This document shows positions 51,301-62,640 of a stretch of DNA of 64,000 nucleotides, one piece after another. Each line of letters begins with the position of its first letter. The first letter of the stretch is position 1. The notes under the pieces were generated by a model. It saw nothing but the letters and a program-made list of their open reading frames with translations. It did no database searches and was not told the origin of the DNA. The stretch comes from Membranipora membranacea (Eukaryota; Bryozoa; Gymnolaemata; Cheilostomatida; Membraniporidae), in contig OU612065.1 of assembly GCA_914767715.1 (NCBI GenBank), forward strand, positions 3,038,001-3,102,000, read 5' to 3'. A program made the translations under genes and the position numbers.

Positions 51301-52773
51301 TGTTAAATTCCGCAGAAAATTTAGAAAGGAGTGAACAACACCTACACTCTACACAATATCCAGATGCCTAAAGCAACCACCTACCAGCCCTCACTTACGC
51401 GAATACGTATAGTGGCTGTCAAAGATGCCGAGCAGTACTGACATGTGACCTTCTGTTGACGAACTGGAATGATTAATGGAGAGACAGTTTTGCCATATCG
51501 CTGATACCTTCTACCAAGAAGTTGGCGATCTATCTGCAAGTAGCAAGTTAGTCATTTAGTGACATGTTTCTTCTTAAAGACTGCCAGGCAGTGGAACACC
51601 CTCCCCACTGGCAGTCTATACATGTGCTGCAAGGTTATTTAAAAAATGATAAGTTAGCCATGTTTTCACATTATTATTGCAAGAATTAAGTGCAATCAAT
51701 TTATTTCTACTTATTTTGTACATGATAAATGACAAAGTGAATTTATTTGCCTATGGAACAAAGAAAAGTGGTGTATATTCGAGCTAAAAATCCAGAAGCC
51801 AACTCCTCATACTATAGCGATAAATACAAGGCCACTCCCAAAACCAAAAAAAAAACCAAAATATGTGGACACTTGACAAGGCTATGAAGTAGGGCATTGT
51901 GTAGCTTGGTCTCATGTAAATGAAAGTGTTTAAAGACTTAAAGCATTCATGAAATTAACGGTGGGATGCCATGACCGTCTTGGACATCTAGAAGCTGTTT
52001 CATGAGGCGTCTAAGTCGACCCTTTTAGTATTCGCTCGTGAGATTGGAAAGCCTGGGTGTGAGGTCACATCAGGGTTATTGACCAATTTTCGACATTTTT
52101 CGTAAATGGAACTGTTAAAGTGAAACCAACTTTTTTCGACCCTAAAATCTGCGTTCATCACCTTCAAATTTTTGCCTCAGATTAGTCTCTATGTTGACAT
52201 GAGCTACATTGGATTACAACTCTTTTCATCAAATTTTGACGAAATTACATGAGTCCAAAGTTTTTAATAGTGGAAAAATACGCGAAACGTCAGCGTCAGC
52301 GAGGCCTTACTTTGATATATTGTAACTTCAGTCCTAGTTGCCCAATTGACCTGTTCTTGGGCTCATTTTGAAGCCTATAAAGCTGGAGAAGTTCCTCTGA
52401 TTATTTTCAGGTATATTTCATGGATGCTTTAAGTAGTGAGATGAGTTTTAATGGCATTATCTCTTGTATTGTGAGTTCGTGTGACATTTTCAGTTAGAAG
52501 CATTAAACAAAATCTCAAAATTTTATGTCAAGCCTGTATTCACGATATATGATGACCAACAGCATATGTCTCATCCTAATCTGGTCCATTCCAATATCCA
52601 TAAAAAATGTAATTGGAACTAGTCCGATGGCTTTTACATTCTGCACTAGCTGAAAATCAACCTTTAAGAAAAGTCTTTTTTCCATCCAATTTTCATAGCT
52701 TCTCATGCTACTTCGCAAAGATTTTACAATCCACAGTGACACAGTGTATATACCTTCTTTACAGAATACTGTG
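51301..52773. other. Non-coding stretch before IRAK1BP1
   Basis: The left end may include more LINE 3' debris. No other gene or repeat is recognised. The IRAK1BP1 promoter is presumably in the right part. Confidence 0.35.
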
Positions 52774-54167
52774 ATGATGGAAACTGTAACCTCAGCAAAG
52801 CGACTCAAAATTGCTCACGAGAATCAACTGAAATTGAACTCTGAGAATACAACTAACGCATCAAACAGGAGAACATTACATGTTGAAGGTGTAGGAATGG
52901 CAAAATCTGTACCTGATGTTTGTCATCTCTTGATAAGCATAGTCAGCCAAAAAATGAGCGTCACCCAAGCCAAGAACAGTGTTGATAGAAGAGTTGCTTA
53001 CATTAAACAGACAATACTTAATTGCCATATTCAGGTATATCAGAACTATATGATTTTGGCTGGGCTCACACTTGCTACTTTGTCAATTACATTTCATCAA
53101 ATGACAACCTAGGGGTCTTTCAATTAAAAGCCGCAAATATGCTCTCTGATCATTCCTTGCAGAGATGAGGAAGACCTGCCTAGAGATCTTTTTCAAAGAT
53201 AGTTCCCTTCATCATTTGAGTGCTGCTTTTTGGAATGAATATGTCTGATAAGAAGCTTTGCACCTTAATTAAACTCCCTGCTAAAATGAAGATAGCTAGG
53301 TTTAATTGCACAGCCTAGTTATCTGCACAGACAACCAGGGAGGATAACTCAACCCCTAGAAGTTCCTTTTCATTTCAAATTTCCACTTGTGACAATGTCC
53401 AACATATTACTCTAGAAACTCAATATTAGAGTTTAATGATTGCAGTGATTTAGCAACCTCCTTCTCGATATAACACTCTCAACGTTGTTCTATCATTTCA
53501 CTATTTATAAAGGAATCAGAAATGAAAACCTTTCAATCGATACAATCAGGCTACACCCACTGTATAGAGATATACATCACTACCAATGATGCGAGTAAGC
53601 TGTATGACTTATCTGAGATACTAACACAGAAGTTAGATGAGACAGTCAGCCTCTCCCCTATCACATTCTCTATAAGCCCTACCTCTCAGGCTCATAGCAG
53701 GTAGCAACACTATATACTCTCTGTATCAGCTGCTGTATTCAGTATGTTGCGAGTGCAAGGAGTTGTTGTGTGCGATAGCCGGTAGGGTAACAACAATTTA
53801 ACCTGTCATAATCTAGCCTGCTTTTACATGCATTGCTGTTTTGATGGTTCCACCAAACAACAATGCTTTTCAAAACAGGCTTAGCCACACCTTTCAAAGC
53901 CCCTCACTTGCTGTGTTTATTTGATTAAGGTCTCAATCTGCTAGCAATGCTGTACAGAATGCATGAAGAAAAGCCTCAGAAATGGCACGCCTAGTTGAGG
54001 GAAGCCTTGGATCACCCCTCAGTATCGAACAGCTATGCTGTGAAGAACTAGCAATGCCTTCTATAACTGATGGGGAAGCTATCTCACAGTTTACATCATG
54101 GCAGCAAACATGTATCACCATGAAGAGCACTGTGAGAATCTTGTTTGAATTGAAACCACGTAAATGA
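52774..54167 (+). CDS. IRAK1BP1: IRAK1BP1 homologue with SIMPL domain, interrupted by an in-frame TGA
   Basis: In mammals this protein binds IRAK1 and modulates NF-kB signalling downstream of TNF and Toll-like receptors. Exons 52774-53034, 53513-53700 and 53930-54167, with all splice phases matching. After a short leader the SIMPL fold begins (TLHVEGVGMAKSVPDVCHLL), then NSVDRRVAYIKQTI, SGYTHCIEIYITTNDASKLY, QKLDETVSLSPITFSISP, RKASEMARLVEGSLGSPLSI and a last strand TVRILFELKPR. In exon 3 a TGA (53964-53966) replaces one residue between SNAVQNA and RKASEMARL, where the human protein (from memory) reads NAQRKA. Sequence on both sides is well conserved and splice sites are intact. With readthrough the product would be 228 residues. 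It could be a recent null allele, a sequencing error or recoding. Confidence 0.85.
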
Positions 54168-54401
54168 TCCCCGTAGCATTTTTTTAAATCCAACTAATTT
54201 TAAGGCCTTTAATTCATCAATTTATACAAATAATTCGCGTCATTCATATTCTGTAAACGCCATCATCCTTACACAAGATGTTTCGGTTTTCAAAACAATA
54301 TTGACAGGGAACACCCTATATTTTTCTGTCTACAATCCGTCCGGTTTTTTTATATGACTTGAATTGAAAGTTGATGTTGATAGTGAGTGGTATTATAAAG
54401 C

Positions 54402-54424
54402 TTTATTTATTCATAGCAATAAAG
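54402..54424. promoter_or_regulatory. Opposed poly(A) signals of IRAK1BP1 and TPX2
   Basis: AATAAA on the plus strand at 54419-54424 fits IRAK1BP1 (252 nt after its stop). TTTATT at 54402-54407 is AATAAA on the minus strand and fits TPX2 (267 nt after its stop). If both are used, the two 3' UTRs overlap slightly. Confidence 0.5.
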
Positions 54425-54673
54425 GAGTTACCAAGATATAATGTGCATAAAATGTTTTAAAATCTTTAACTCATTGAACACTATAGGATCAGTGTATACA
54501 AAATAATATCAGACTCCCTATAGTGATTCTCGGACCTCAACCAATGTAATTAAAAGAGGAGAATGTTAACGTAGTACACAACACATTAAGGTTATACAAC
54601 TAATAGAGGATGTTAGTATTGATAGACATATGCAGTGAGTAAAATCAGAGACGTTTGTTAATGTATAATAGAG

Positions 54674-57600
54674 TCATCGCTTTGAGAAGGCAGGTGATTT
54701 GGGTTGAGTGAGGGGTTTCTCACTTTGTTTAATTTGAAGGGGCCTGTAATGTTTAATGGGGGCTGGTTTGATGACAGTCTCCTGCCTTCGCCTGATCAGC
54801 TCTTGATGCTCTTCCTCTTCCTGTCTGCGTCTGAGCTCCGCCTCTAACTTATCAGCCTCAACCTGATATTCTCGCTTCCGCAGCTCATACTCCTTTCTCT
54901 CTTCGGCTCGCTTAGCTGAACTCAACTCCACATTCAGGGGTTCTGAAGAGGAAATAAAGGAATATAATCAGAATATTTTGGCAGAAATAGGCATGTAAAA
55001 ACTGACTCTCTAGGAGTATTAAGAATCCTATCATCTCCTATAAAAAGGTGTAACTAGCCTTGTCATGCGGCCACTTTTTTTGTTTGGGGAACAAACAGAA
55101 AAGTAGTTGCGTGACAAGGCTACGATTGAACTGGCTTAAAAAAGCATATGCTAAACCAACCGGCTTATCATGTCTGAAGAAGCGTGTCTGTTGAGTGAAA
55201 ACATGGAAGCATTGGCATTATTGTTATACTCGTACAATAGCCATAGAAGTTATACCAACATATAAATTTTATCGTTCTCCAGTCCTCTTATTGCAAAAGC
55301 CTGCAATTGCAGAATGGTGTTGACAAAAAGGCCAAAGAATATTGAAAGCAGACACAAAGATAATTTGGATTTTCATCATCAATTTACTAGGTATTTGGAA
55401 CAGAGAATAATGAATAATACTCTGTCATGTGATGCCACTGTTTTCTTTTGTAGATGCTGACACCTAGAGATTTCTGATAGTAGCGGTATGATTTACTTCA
55501 ATCTGTTCTGGCTTTGACTTGACCTTAATCTTGTCGAATGACTATCCTGAACGTTCATAAATCCGAACAGTATTATTTGGATACAAACCTGTTATTTTTG
55601 GTGCTTCTTTTTTGGGGACAAACGGTTGTCTTTTGAGCACATCTGCAGGTTTAGCATGCACCACTGCGGCTTCTAACATACGAATGTGTTCTTCCTCAAT
55701 CTAGAAAACAGAAAGGAAATAATATTATTTTTCATACAATTGAAATGTATGTGTAAAATCACAGTCAAACATGCTGTATTTTTAAAGAAATCGGAAATAC
55801 AACATTTACTCTCTAACAATCACACCAGATAAGCTGTGAACCTTTTGTTTCAGTCGTTCTTGTTGTGTCTGCCCTCTCTGGTCAATCCTCAGGTTGAATG
55901 GCTCGGGGACTGTGGCAGGAAGCACCTGCTTCTGCGGTAGTGGTGACGGCGACGGTGGTAATGGATTAGCTTTAAACTCCCTCAGCTACAAACAATAAAT
56001 CACTGTCATGAAAACGTGTTTAATTTTTCAGCTCAGATACAGAGAAAAGCGAACCACAGCCTTCAGTTAACTGTCTCTAAATCGATTATATATGATAAAT
56101 AAGCTGATGAGACGATGGTTCAACCTTAATGCATCGATTATCTCCAGCCTGATCACACTTGTTCATGACATGAGTGATCTTTACAGACCTTCCTCTCTTC
56201 CTCCTCGACTCGCTGTCTCAGCTCAGCTCTCTTACGCTTCATCTCCTCATCCTTACTCTCGAAGGTGAATGGCGTCACAGTCGTACATCTGTGGGTGAGC
56301 TTCGGCTGGAAGACAGGCCCCACTTTGGGTGCAGGCTGGGCTTTAATCACAGCTTTATCCTACAATGATGAAGGTCATTAGGATGATGATGATGACATGG
56401 TGCTGCAAGGTTCAAGGATTCCTGACACCTTGGAGGTTTTGGTATCGTTTTGAAGCTCTTAGTCTAACTAAGATAACACTGGCAAGGTCTAAATTAGACT
56501 GTGGCCTCATTTCAAGTAATAAGCCATTGAGGGAGCAAAATTCTTCTCATATACTCATATTGTCCCCCCTCACAGATCTAGTAAAATCCCTTATGAGCAG
56601 TAGCCTCATTTCCTGAATTCTCAAATACACACCCCCATCTAAATGTTTATGATTCACATTGATTACTATGACTATGTAAACAAAGGCATGCTTAACCGCA
56701 GCTGATGTATTTTAGGTGTAGTCATTATGGGCATTCCATCACAAGTGTGATTCATTCAATGGGCATACAGACAAAATAGAAAAACATTCTAAAGTCAATG
56801 ATGGTATAACATCATTCATTGTTACAACATTACAGTACATAGCAAACAGCAATTGTAAAGGGTGAGTTTTCAAAGCGACACATTTGAAGCCTGGCCCTTC
56901 GATCTCTGCCTTCTCAGTGACCGCCAGTGAGGGCAGATGTCCTAAACATAACAAAATAAACAGCTGACTGATGACTATGACCAGAAATTTGTTTGACGAT
57001 TCATTTCTATTTCATAAATCGAGTGCACTCATGCCACACGTTTGCTGGGCAGAATTCTCAACAAATGGCTCCTAACTATAACATTCCATCAGACTCTGAA
57101 GACAGTGAAGAGGATTATTTATCAGCAGAGGAGGACATTGATTATGAGAATGGCAATATTTTCAATCAGAACAATATTATTATTTGTATCGTCTTAGCAG
57201 GAAGATTTGTGTAAACAAACGCAGGCTATTTCTGATGATATTTTGGATCATGTGGCTAAGGATATGCCGGGAATCTTCGTCAAAGCATGCAAATTCTAGA
57301 TGGTCCCATTACTAATTTTATGTGTGTTCTGGCCAAATATTACCAGGCAAGTGAGAATATAAAGCGATGTCCGTCAGATCATTTTACAGTGGCTGATACT
57401 AAAGCTCATAACCAATATGTAAACATCAAACTTTTGGATCATCCCACTATTGTTTCCTTCAACTGGTTTTGCCTCTAGTTATTCAAGCTAACCAACAATA
57501 ACACCAGTTTGCAACTGGCTATGTACCTAAGATGTATACAATGATGATCGTGCTACTATTGAATAGGGTCCTCTGATGTAGGATTAATTGGAATAGTTAC

Positions 57601-60600
57601 CTAACCACAACCTAATGCTTGTTTTACAAACATTGATATTTATTAGCGAGAGCATCATAATAGCTGGCAAACTCATTCATGGTTATCAAGTCGGCCCTCA
57701 GACTTGAATCATGACTGAGCTGGCTCTTGACTGAGAGGGCAACTTCCAATTTAATTTTAAAATGTGCTGTATTCAGCAGGTTTTCAGTTTGTGGCCAACT
57801 CAGAAACTGGTGCTACATCAAAAAAATGCTATTTCTCATAATTTTTTTCATATTTTTTACCCCTGCAACGTCCCGAACCTCCAAGGTGTCAGGAATCCTT
57901 TCAAATTTCGAGCTGAATCGGTTATATGTCCATTTAAATGTACATTTAGCTAACTGATTTGCAACCATTGCAAAAGGCAGCAAACTGGCTTACTCAATGA
58001 TGATGTACATATATAACAAAATACGGAGTTGCGTCAATTCACCTCTTTGATGCTCGGTTGCTTCTCAGCGTGTTTAGCCATTCGTACATCTGTAGCAAAC
58101 TTAATTGGCAGTGGCTCTGTCAGGGAGATATGTTCTTTTTGTTTTACTCCAAGAGCGACCCCCTCAAATATTTTCTTATCCAAGGGCATGGCTTTGAACT
58201 GCTGTCTAAAATTGAACACAGACACTCAAGTTGATTTTTTGATGTTTTAGATCATCACTACCACAACAATAAAATTAACAAAATATTTACTAGCTGCTGG
58301 GAGGACAAAATTTCCAAATATCATTTCTAGAGTTTCCTCAGTTTTAGAGTCTCACACACTCTCTGTGATGACACAGAGAAAGTTAAACATGTTATATCTT
58401 CCAGGACATTCTAGATACCTACACCGAAAACACTATTACCACTCCAAGTTCATATCAAGAACTTGGGTCATAGAGTTACCAGTGGCAACTTGTGTTCTGT
58501 GACTCCACTATATGTAAAATCCAAGGCAAGAAAACAACAAAATATGACTAAAAACCAACTGTTTCATTTTCTCCAGCTCCAATTCTTCTCTCTGTTGGGA
58601 GTTAAGAATTCTCGGAGGTCGATCTCTTGACCTCGTCTGTAATTTGGGGCTGTGAGGTACAGTAGCTGTGGGTTTGGTGTATACATCATGTCTTGGAGTT
58701 AAAGCTGAAATAGATTTGATCCTGAATTAAACCTCTATATTAAACCAAAAGGGTAGATTATGGGAATCATAAACATAACATAGTTTTCTTCTAAGTAAAT
58801 TCCGCACTGTTCCGGCATCAAGCTTCAATCAATACTCAGGTCGCTGGTGGCCGCATTGCATTCTCATGATACCAACGACTCAGACGAGGTATATGTTCTT
58901 TCCTACTCCCACACATCCTCAAATACTACTTTTGATCCTCAAAAGAACAACAATAAGCTGTCTCACTTGTGTTACCAAACCTCACCTCTCTCCGTCAAAG
59001 CTGGGGTAGATCTTGTCTTAGTACTCATCTTGTCATAGATAGCTCGCTTTGCTTTCACCTGTAATAATTTAAGGCAGCATTATACATAACTGAAAACTAG
59101 TCACGAGAATGACTGCACTGAATGTTAACTTATCAACACAGAGGAGGCAACATAATATGAATCCTAACCTGTATATCAGCCCTTGTATTCATAGAGTGCA
59201 ATTTACTAGCAGAGGTGCCTGATGGGAGGCTGGGAGGTCTTTTCTCCTTCCTTGATGAGTTGCCGCTAGCAATTGATCTCAATCCAACTTCATTCTGCTT
59301 CTTCAAACTAGCCATCTCTTCTTTCTCACGTATAATCTTCTCCATTTGTAAATCTTCTGTAGATTTTGCCGGAGTCAGACGTGTTTTAGTCCTGCAGCAA
59401 TGTTTAAACAAATTCGTTTCACAACTAAATGAAGGATGAAAATTGCCATATTAAGCTGTAAGCATTTAGCCCACGGCTACTGAAACAAGAAAGTCGCAGG
59501 ACAAGGCTAGCAGCAACATCATAAACATGCACTCAACTTAAAACTCAATGGATATACCCGTGTTCCAATTGCGGTCAAAACGCTGTTGCAAAATCCAGCT
59601 TTTTCTAAATCAGACATGAGCAAGCTATACAACAAAACACTTTCAAAGGGACAATATACAAATTGTAGAAATGAGTGAGCTGGGTCAGGATAACATTGGG
59701 AGGTCCCGGTTAGGGCCCTACCTCATGAAGTTAGGAGTCCTCGGTATTGTGTTTCTCGGTTGCTTAGGAGGTTTGCTATCATCTTGTTCGGAGTGTCTCC
59801 TCTTTGATAATGGATTATTCAAGTTTTCATGCATCTTGGCTTTCACTGCTGCAGTTGGTCGCATCAGTCTAACGAAAATAAATTTGAATGTACAAACAGT
59901 CATCTATTGAATTTTAACAACCTCTTGTATAATTACTATCTATTAGTGTCACAGCTTAAGGATCACAAGAACATTGTGTACCAAAACAGGGAGGATAATA
60001 TAGCAGTTACCTGGTGAGGGAAGGTGATACAATTTTAGCCATGTTATTTCTGAGGCTGTGTGAAGTATTGTCAGCGTTAGAAGGTAGAGATGATTGTGAG
60101 ACTGCTCTGGCTCTGAGATTAGGGGTCGAGTTACTACAGGAGGGGAGTACAGCTACAGAGGCTCCTGCGCTCGATGTCCTCTGCCTGATGCTGGAGTGTG
60201 AAGGAATCCCACCAGTGTTGACTTTCTTTGTACTATCATTAGGCCTAGTAGAGGAATTCTGAGATTTTGTCCTAGTTCTCAGAGACCTAAGAGGGGACTC
60301 TTTACCTGTGAAAGGTGTACCAGAATGGGCGGCCCGAAGTGGTCGTATAGCAGAGCTCATCCTCTGTTTGTGTGTTTGAGTGGGAGAGATGCCCGTAGAC
60401 TTTCTCATAGCGCGATGTGTTTTAGTTGGGGACTGTTTAGCCCCTACACTACGCCTTACATCCTTAAGATCAGGTTTAGTCTTCTGTTGCAGATTTCCTG
60501 TACTTGCTCTGGTACTTCTCATGTATCCAGCTGTTTTCTTGTTTGTAGTGCTGATCGGAGAATTATTGGTTGTCTTAGCTGCATTTGTACTCGGTTCAGT

Positions 60601-61405
60601 GAAGGATTTCTCGACTGATGGTGAGCTGACTGACATTCTACGGATAGGATAAGTCTTCGGCTGGGGGTAAGGCTCATCTCCCAGTTCAGCACTGCAAGAG
60701 TTTAGTGAGGTGGTCATTGCAGACAGATCAAGCTTTTCATCCATAATATCAGCAGGAGATTTTGCTGGTAGTGGTTGCGGTTGACTTGGTGTTAGTGTCG
60801 TATCCATAGAACTCTTGGATATAGATCGAGTCACCCGCCTAGAGCTATCCAGCAGCAAAGGGCTTGCATTAACAGGAGTATTAGTCAAATTGACCCTGCA
60901 AAACAAAGAATATCAATGTTTGCTTTGATATTATATACTATACAGTGCATTTGTATACACCTCATTTGGAGAACAATATTCAGGTAATTAAAATGAATAA
61001 AGACTGGAACAGAGTGCAACAGACTCCAAACAACACTGTGAATGTAATTAAGACAGGTTATATAGATCAATTTTCACTTGATCATCGTAAGATACTGGTT
61101 CATTCAAAAGTTGTCATATGTGATTTTTGTTTTTGGTACATAGGCCATGATCGGGTTTATAACACTCGCTTTTTGTCGGAAGTTTGAAAGATGGATACCA
61201 TGTCTGAATGATTGATACCATCACTATATTTGGTCATACATTGAGCTCACTTACAGAGGAGAGTTTTTTGACTTTGATGAACTCCGCATGATTCTAGGAG
61301 TGATATTTCCAATATCCCGAAAAGCATTGCCAGGACTGCGGAAAACCAACTTGTCCATCTGGGACACAAGAGCGATAGTATTATTCTCACCAACAGTTTT
61401 CTTAT
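54674..61405 (-). CDS. TPX2: TPX2 homologue, spindle assembly factor and Aurora A activator (at least 811 aa, 11 exons seen)
   Basis: TPX2 activates Aurora A and drives microtubule nucleation around chromatin under Ran-GTP control. Minus-strand exons: 61405-61255, 60895-60011, 59868-59722, 59391-59169, 59058-58986, 58704-58560, 58205-58043, 56359-56189, 55985-55842, 55700-55589 and 54942-54674. Phases match throughout; from the ATG at 61358 the sum is 2436 nt. Family blocks in order: REELELEKMKQ then FKAMPLDKKIFEGVALGVKQ, VIKAQPAPKVGPVFQPKL, VTPFTFESKDEEMKRKR, FKANPLPPS with EPFNLRIDQRGQ, HAKPADVLKRQPFVPKKE, then the C-terminal domain SSAKRAEERKEYELRKREYQ, PIKHYRPLQIKQSEKPL and PKSPAFSKR at the end (kinesin-5-binding region in vertebrates). 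The 885-nt exon encodes a Ser/Thr/Arg-rich linker. Reading remains open upstream of the ATG to a splice acceptor, so N-terminal exons with the Aurora A-binding motif are probably missing from this model. Confidence 0.92.
56414..57900. mobile_element. Possible transposon in a TPX2 intron, 25-bp inverted ends
   Basis: AAGGATTCCTGACACCTTGG plus GAGGTT at 56414-56438 recurs exactly inverted at 57876-57900. Between them, on the plus strand, is an acidic reading frame (MAPNYNIPSDSEDSEEDYLS, 57064 onward) and, after a break, EDLCKQTQAISDDILDHVAK ending in a stop near 57299. These could be remnants of a transposase or a retrocopied host gene. No target duplication was found. Confidence 0.4.
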
Positions 61406-61637
61406 CTAGAAATTATACATGAGATGAGATAATAGGCTGTGATGACAAAGGAGTCTGGAGTCATAAGCATGGATACTTTTCCAATGTCCATGTTCAACCA
61501 TTCTCCCCAAACAAACATTGAATTTTGGGGGGGGGGGGGGGGGTGGGGTTGATCATGGACATGAGTGAAGTAACCATGCTTGTAACTTCACAATAATATG
61601 CCTATTTATGATGATAACAAAGTTGGTAAGATTATAG

Positions 61638-61722
61638 GAGTAGGAGGTGGCTCAGTTGGTTAGAGCGCCGGACTTCAACATGCAAGTGTTGAAGGTAGCG
61701 GGTTCGAATCCCACTGTAGTCC
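61638..61722 (+). repeat. tRNA-like sequence (SINE-like) with hairpin in place of anticodon arm
   Basis: Strong A-box GTGGCTCAGTTGGTTAGAG and B-box GGTTCGAATCC in correct order and roughly correct spacing. The acceptor ends do not pair. Where an anticodon arm should be there is an 8-bp stem CTTCAACA / TGTTGAAG with loop TGCAAG. Best read as a tRNA-derived SINE head or pseudogene. Confidence 0.65.
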
Positions 61723-62144
61723 ATCTTCTACTGGGGATTAGTGATGGCAATATCTCGGTCCCGTGAGACTTGTTACCTCGAGACAGACAAACGCCGAGAC
61801 TTGTTCATTAAAAACAAAGCTATGATGATTACCCAATGGGCCATACATGTACAGTCAACACCTAAATATACTGTATTATGATCTATTTTTGTGTCCATGG
61901 ATCTTCTAAAATGATAATGTTTGTTCAGAAGACCAGACTGATGTAATATAAAAATTGATAGAGTCATTTCTGTATCATATACAATTTCTAGATGCCAATA
62001 AATAAGTGGCAGTTTTCCAATTTTATCGGCATTGACTTTTGTTTCTGTCTCGGTCTCGTCCTGTCTCGCCAAAATCTGACAATCTTCTGCTTATGATGAA
62101 ATTGTAAACTGCAGATCTCAAACTACTATGAAAACAAGGGCAGC

Positions 62145-62340
62145 TAAAAGAGGGGAGCACACCTCTATACAAGCATCATACGCAGCATATCACAACACTT
62201 TCCTTCCAAAAAGCGTGCGAGACCTTCGGATAGGATCTCACCAAAATTAACTACACAATGGCTACATGCCAGATTTTAGATTTTACCACGGCCTCAAAAC
62301 TGCTTTACTACACGACATTTACACCACCTAGGTAGTTAAT
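62145..62340 (+). mobile_element. LINE 3'-end fragment
   Basis: A short reading (NTFLPKSVRDLRIGS) resembles the conserved FLPRTIRD end of LINE ORF2, followed by a stop and non-coding tail. Too short to assign to a family. Confidence 0.5.
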
Positions 62341-62575
62341 GAGGGTTCTTAAATATTTGAGGTAAGAATAGAGGTAAGGAGTCAAGTAAAAAAAGTGGTA
62401 AAGTATAATGATGATACATACAGACCTTCGAGCATTAATTACATATTTTTGTTAACCGTTAACCGACTTCTCGTATCAGCCCCGTAGAGGCTGGTGCTGG
62501 GGACAATGTCGATTGAGGTAAATATTGTTATATATATACACTAACTATTTAATAGGCTTAAAATGTATGACCAAA

Positions 62576-62640
62576 CCAAGGAGTACTCCTTTGTCAAACA
62601 TTGCCAAATACCCAGGTTGTGGTGTAGACCTGGGACACTG
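62576..62640. repeat. Fragment of the CACAGGTC palindrome family
   Basis: CAAACATTGCCAAA, CCCAGGTT and GTAGACCTGG follow each other as in the right arm of the element at 28772-28884. Only one arm remains. Confidence 0.65.

Noticed and set aside
56890-56945. A minus-strand reading HLPSLAVTEKAEIEGPGFK as a possible missing TPX2 exon
   Set aside because: The acceptor phase does not match the preceding exon, no convincing donor follows, and the flanking exons already join in phase without it.
61750-62075. A transposon marked by CTCGGTC and GAGAC motifs on both sides
   Set aside because: The inverted match is weak, and no target duplication could be found.
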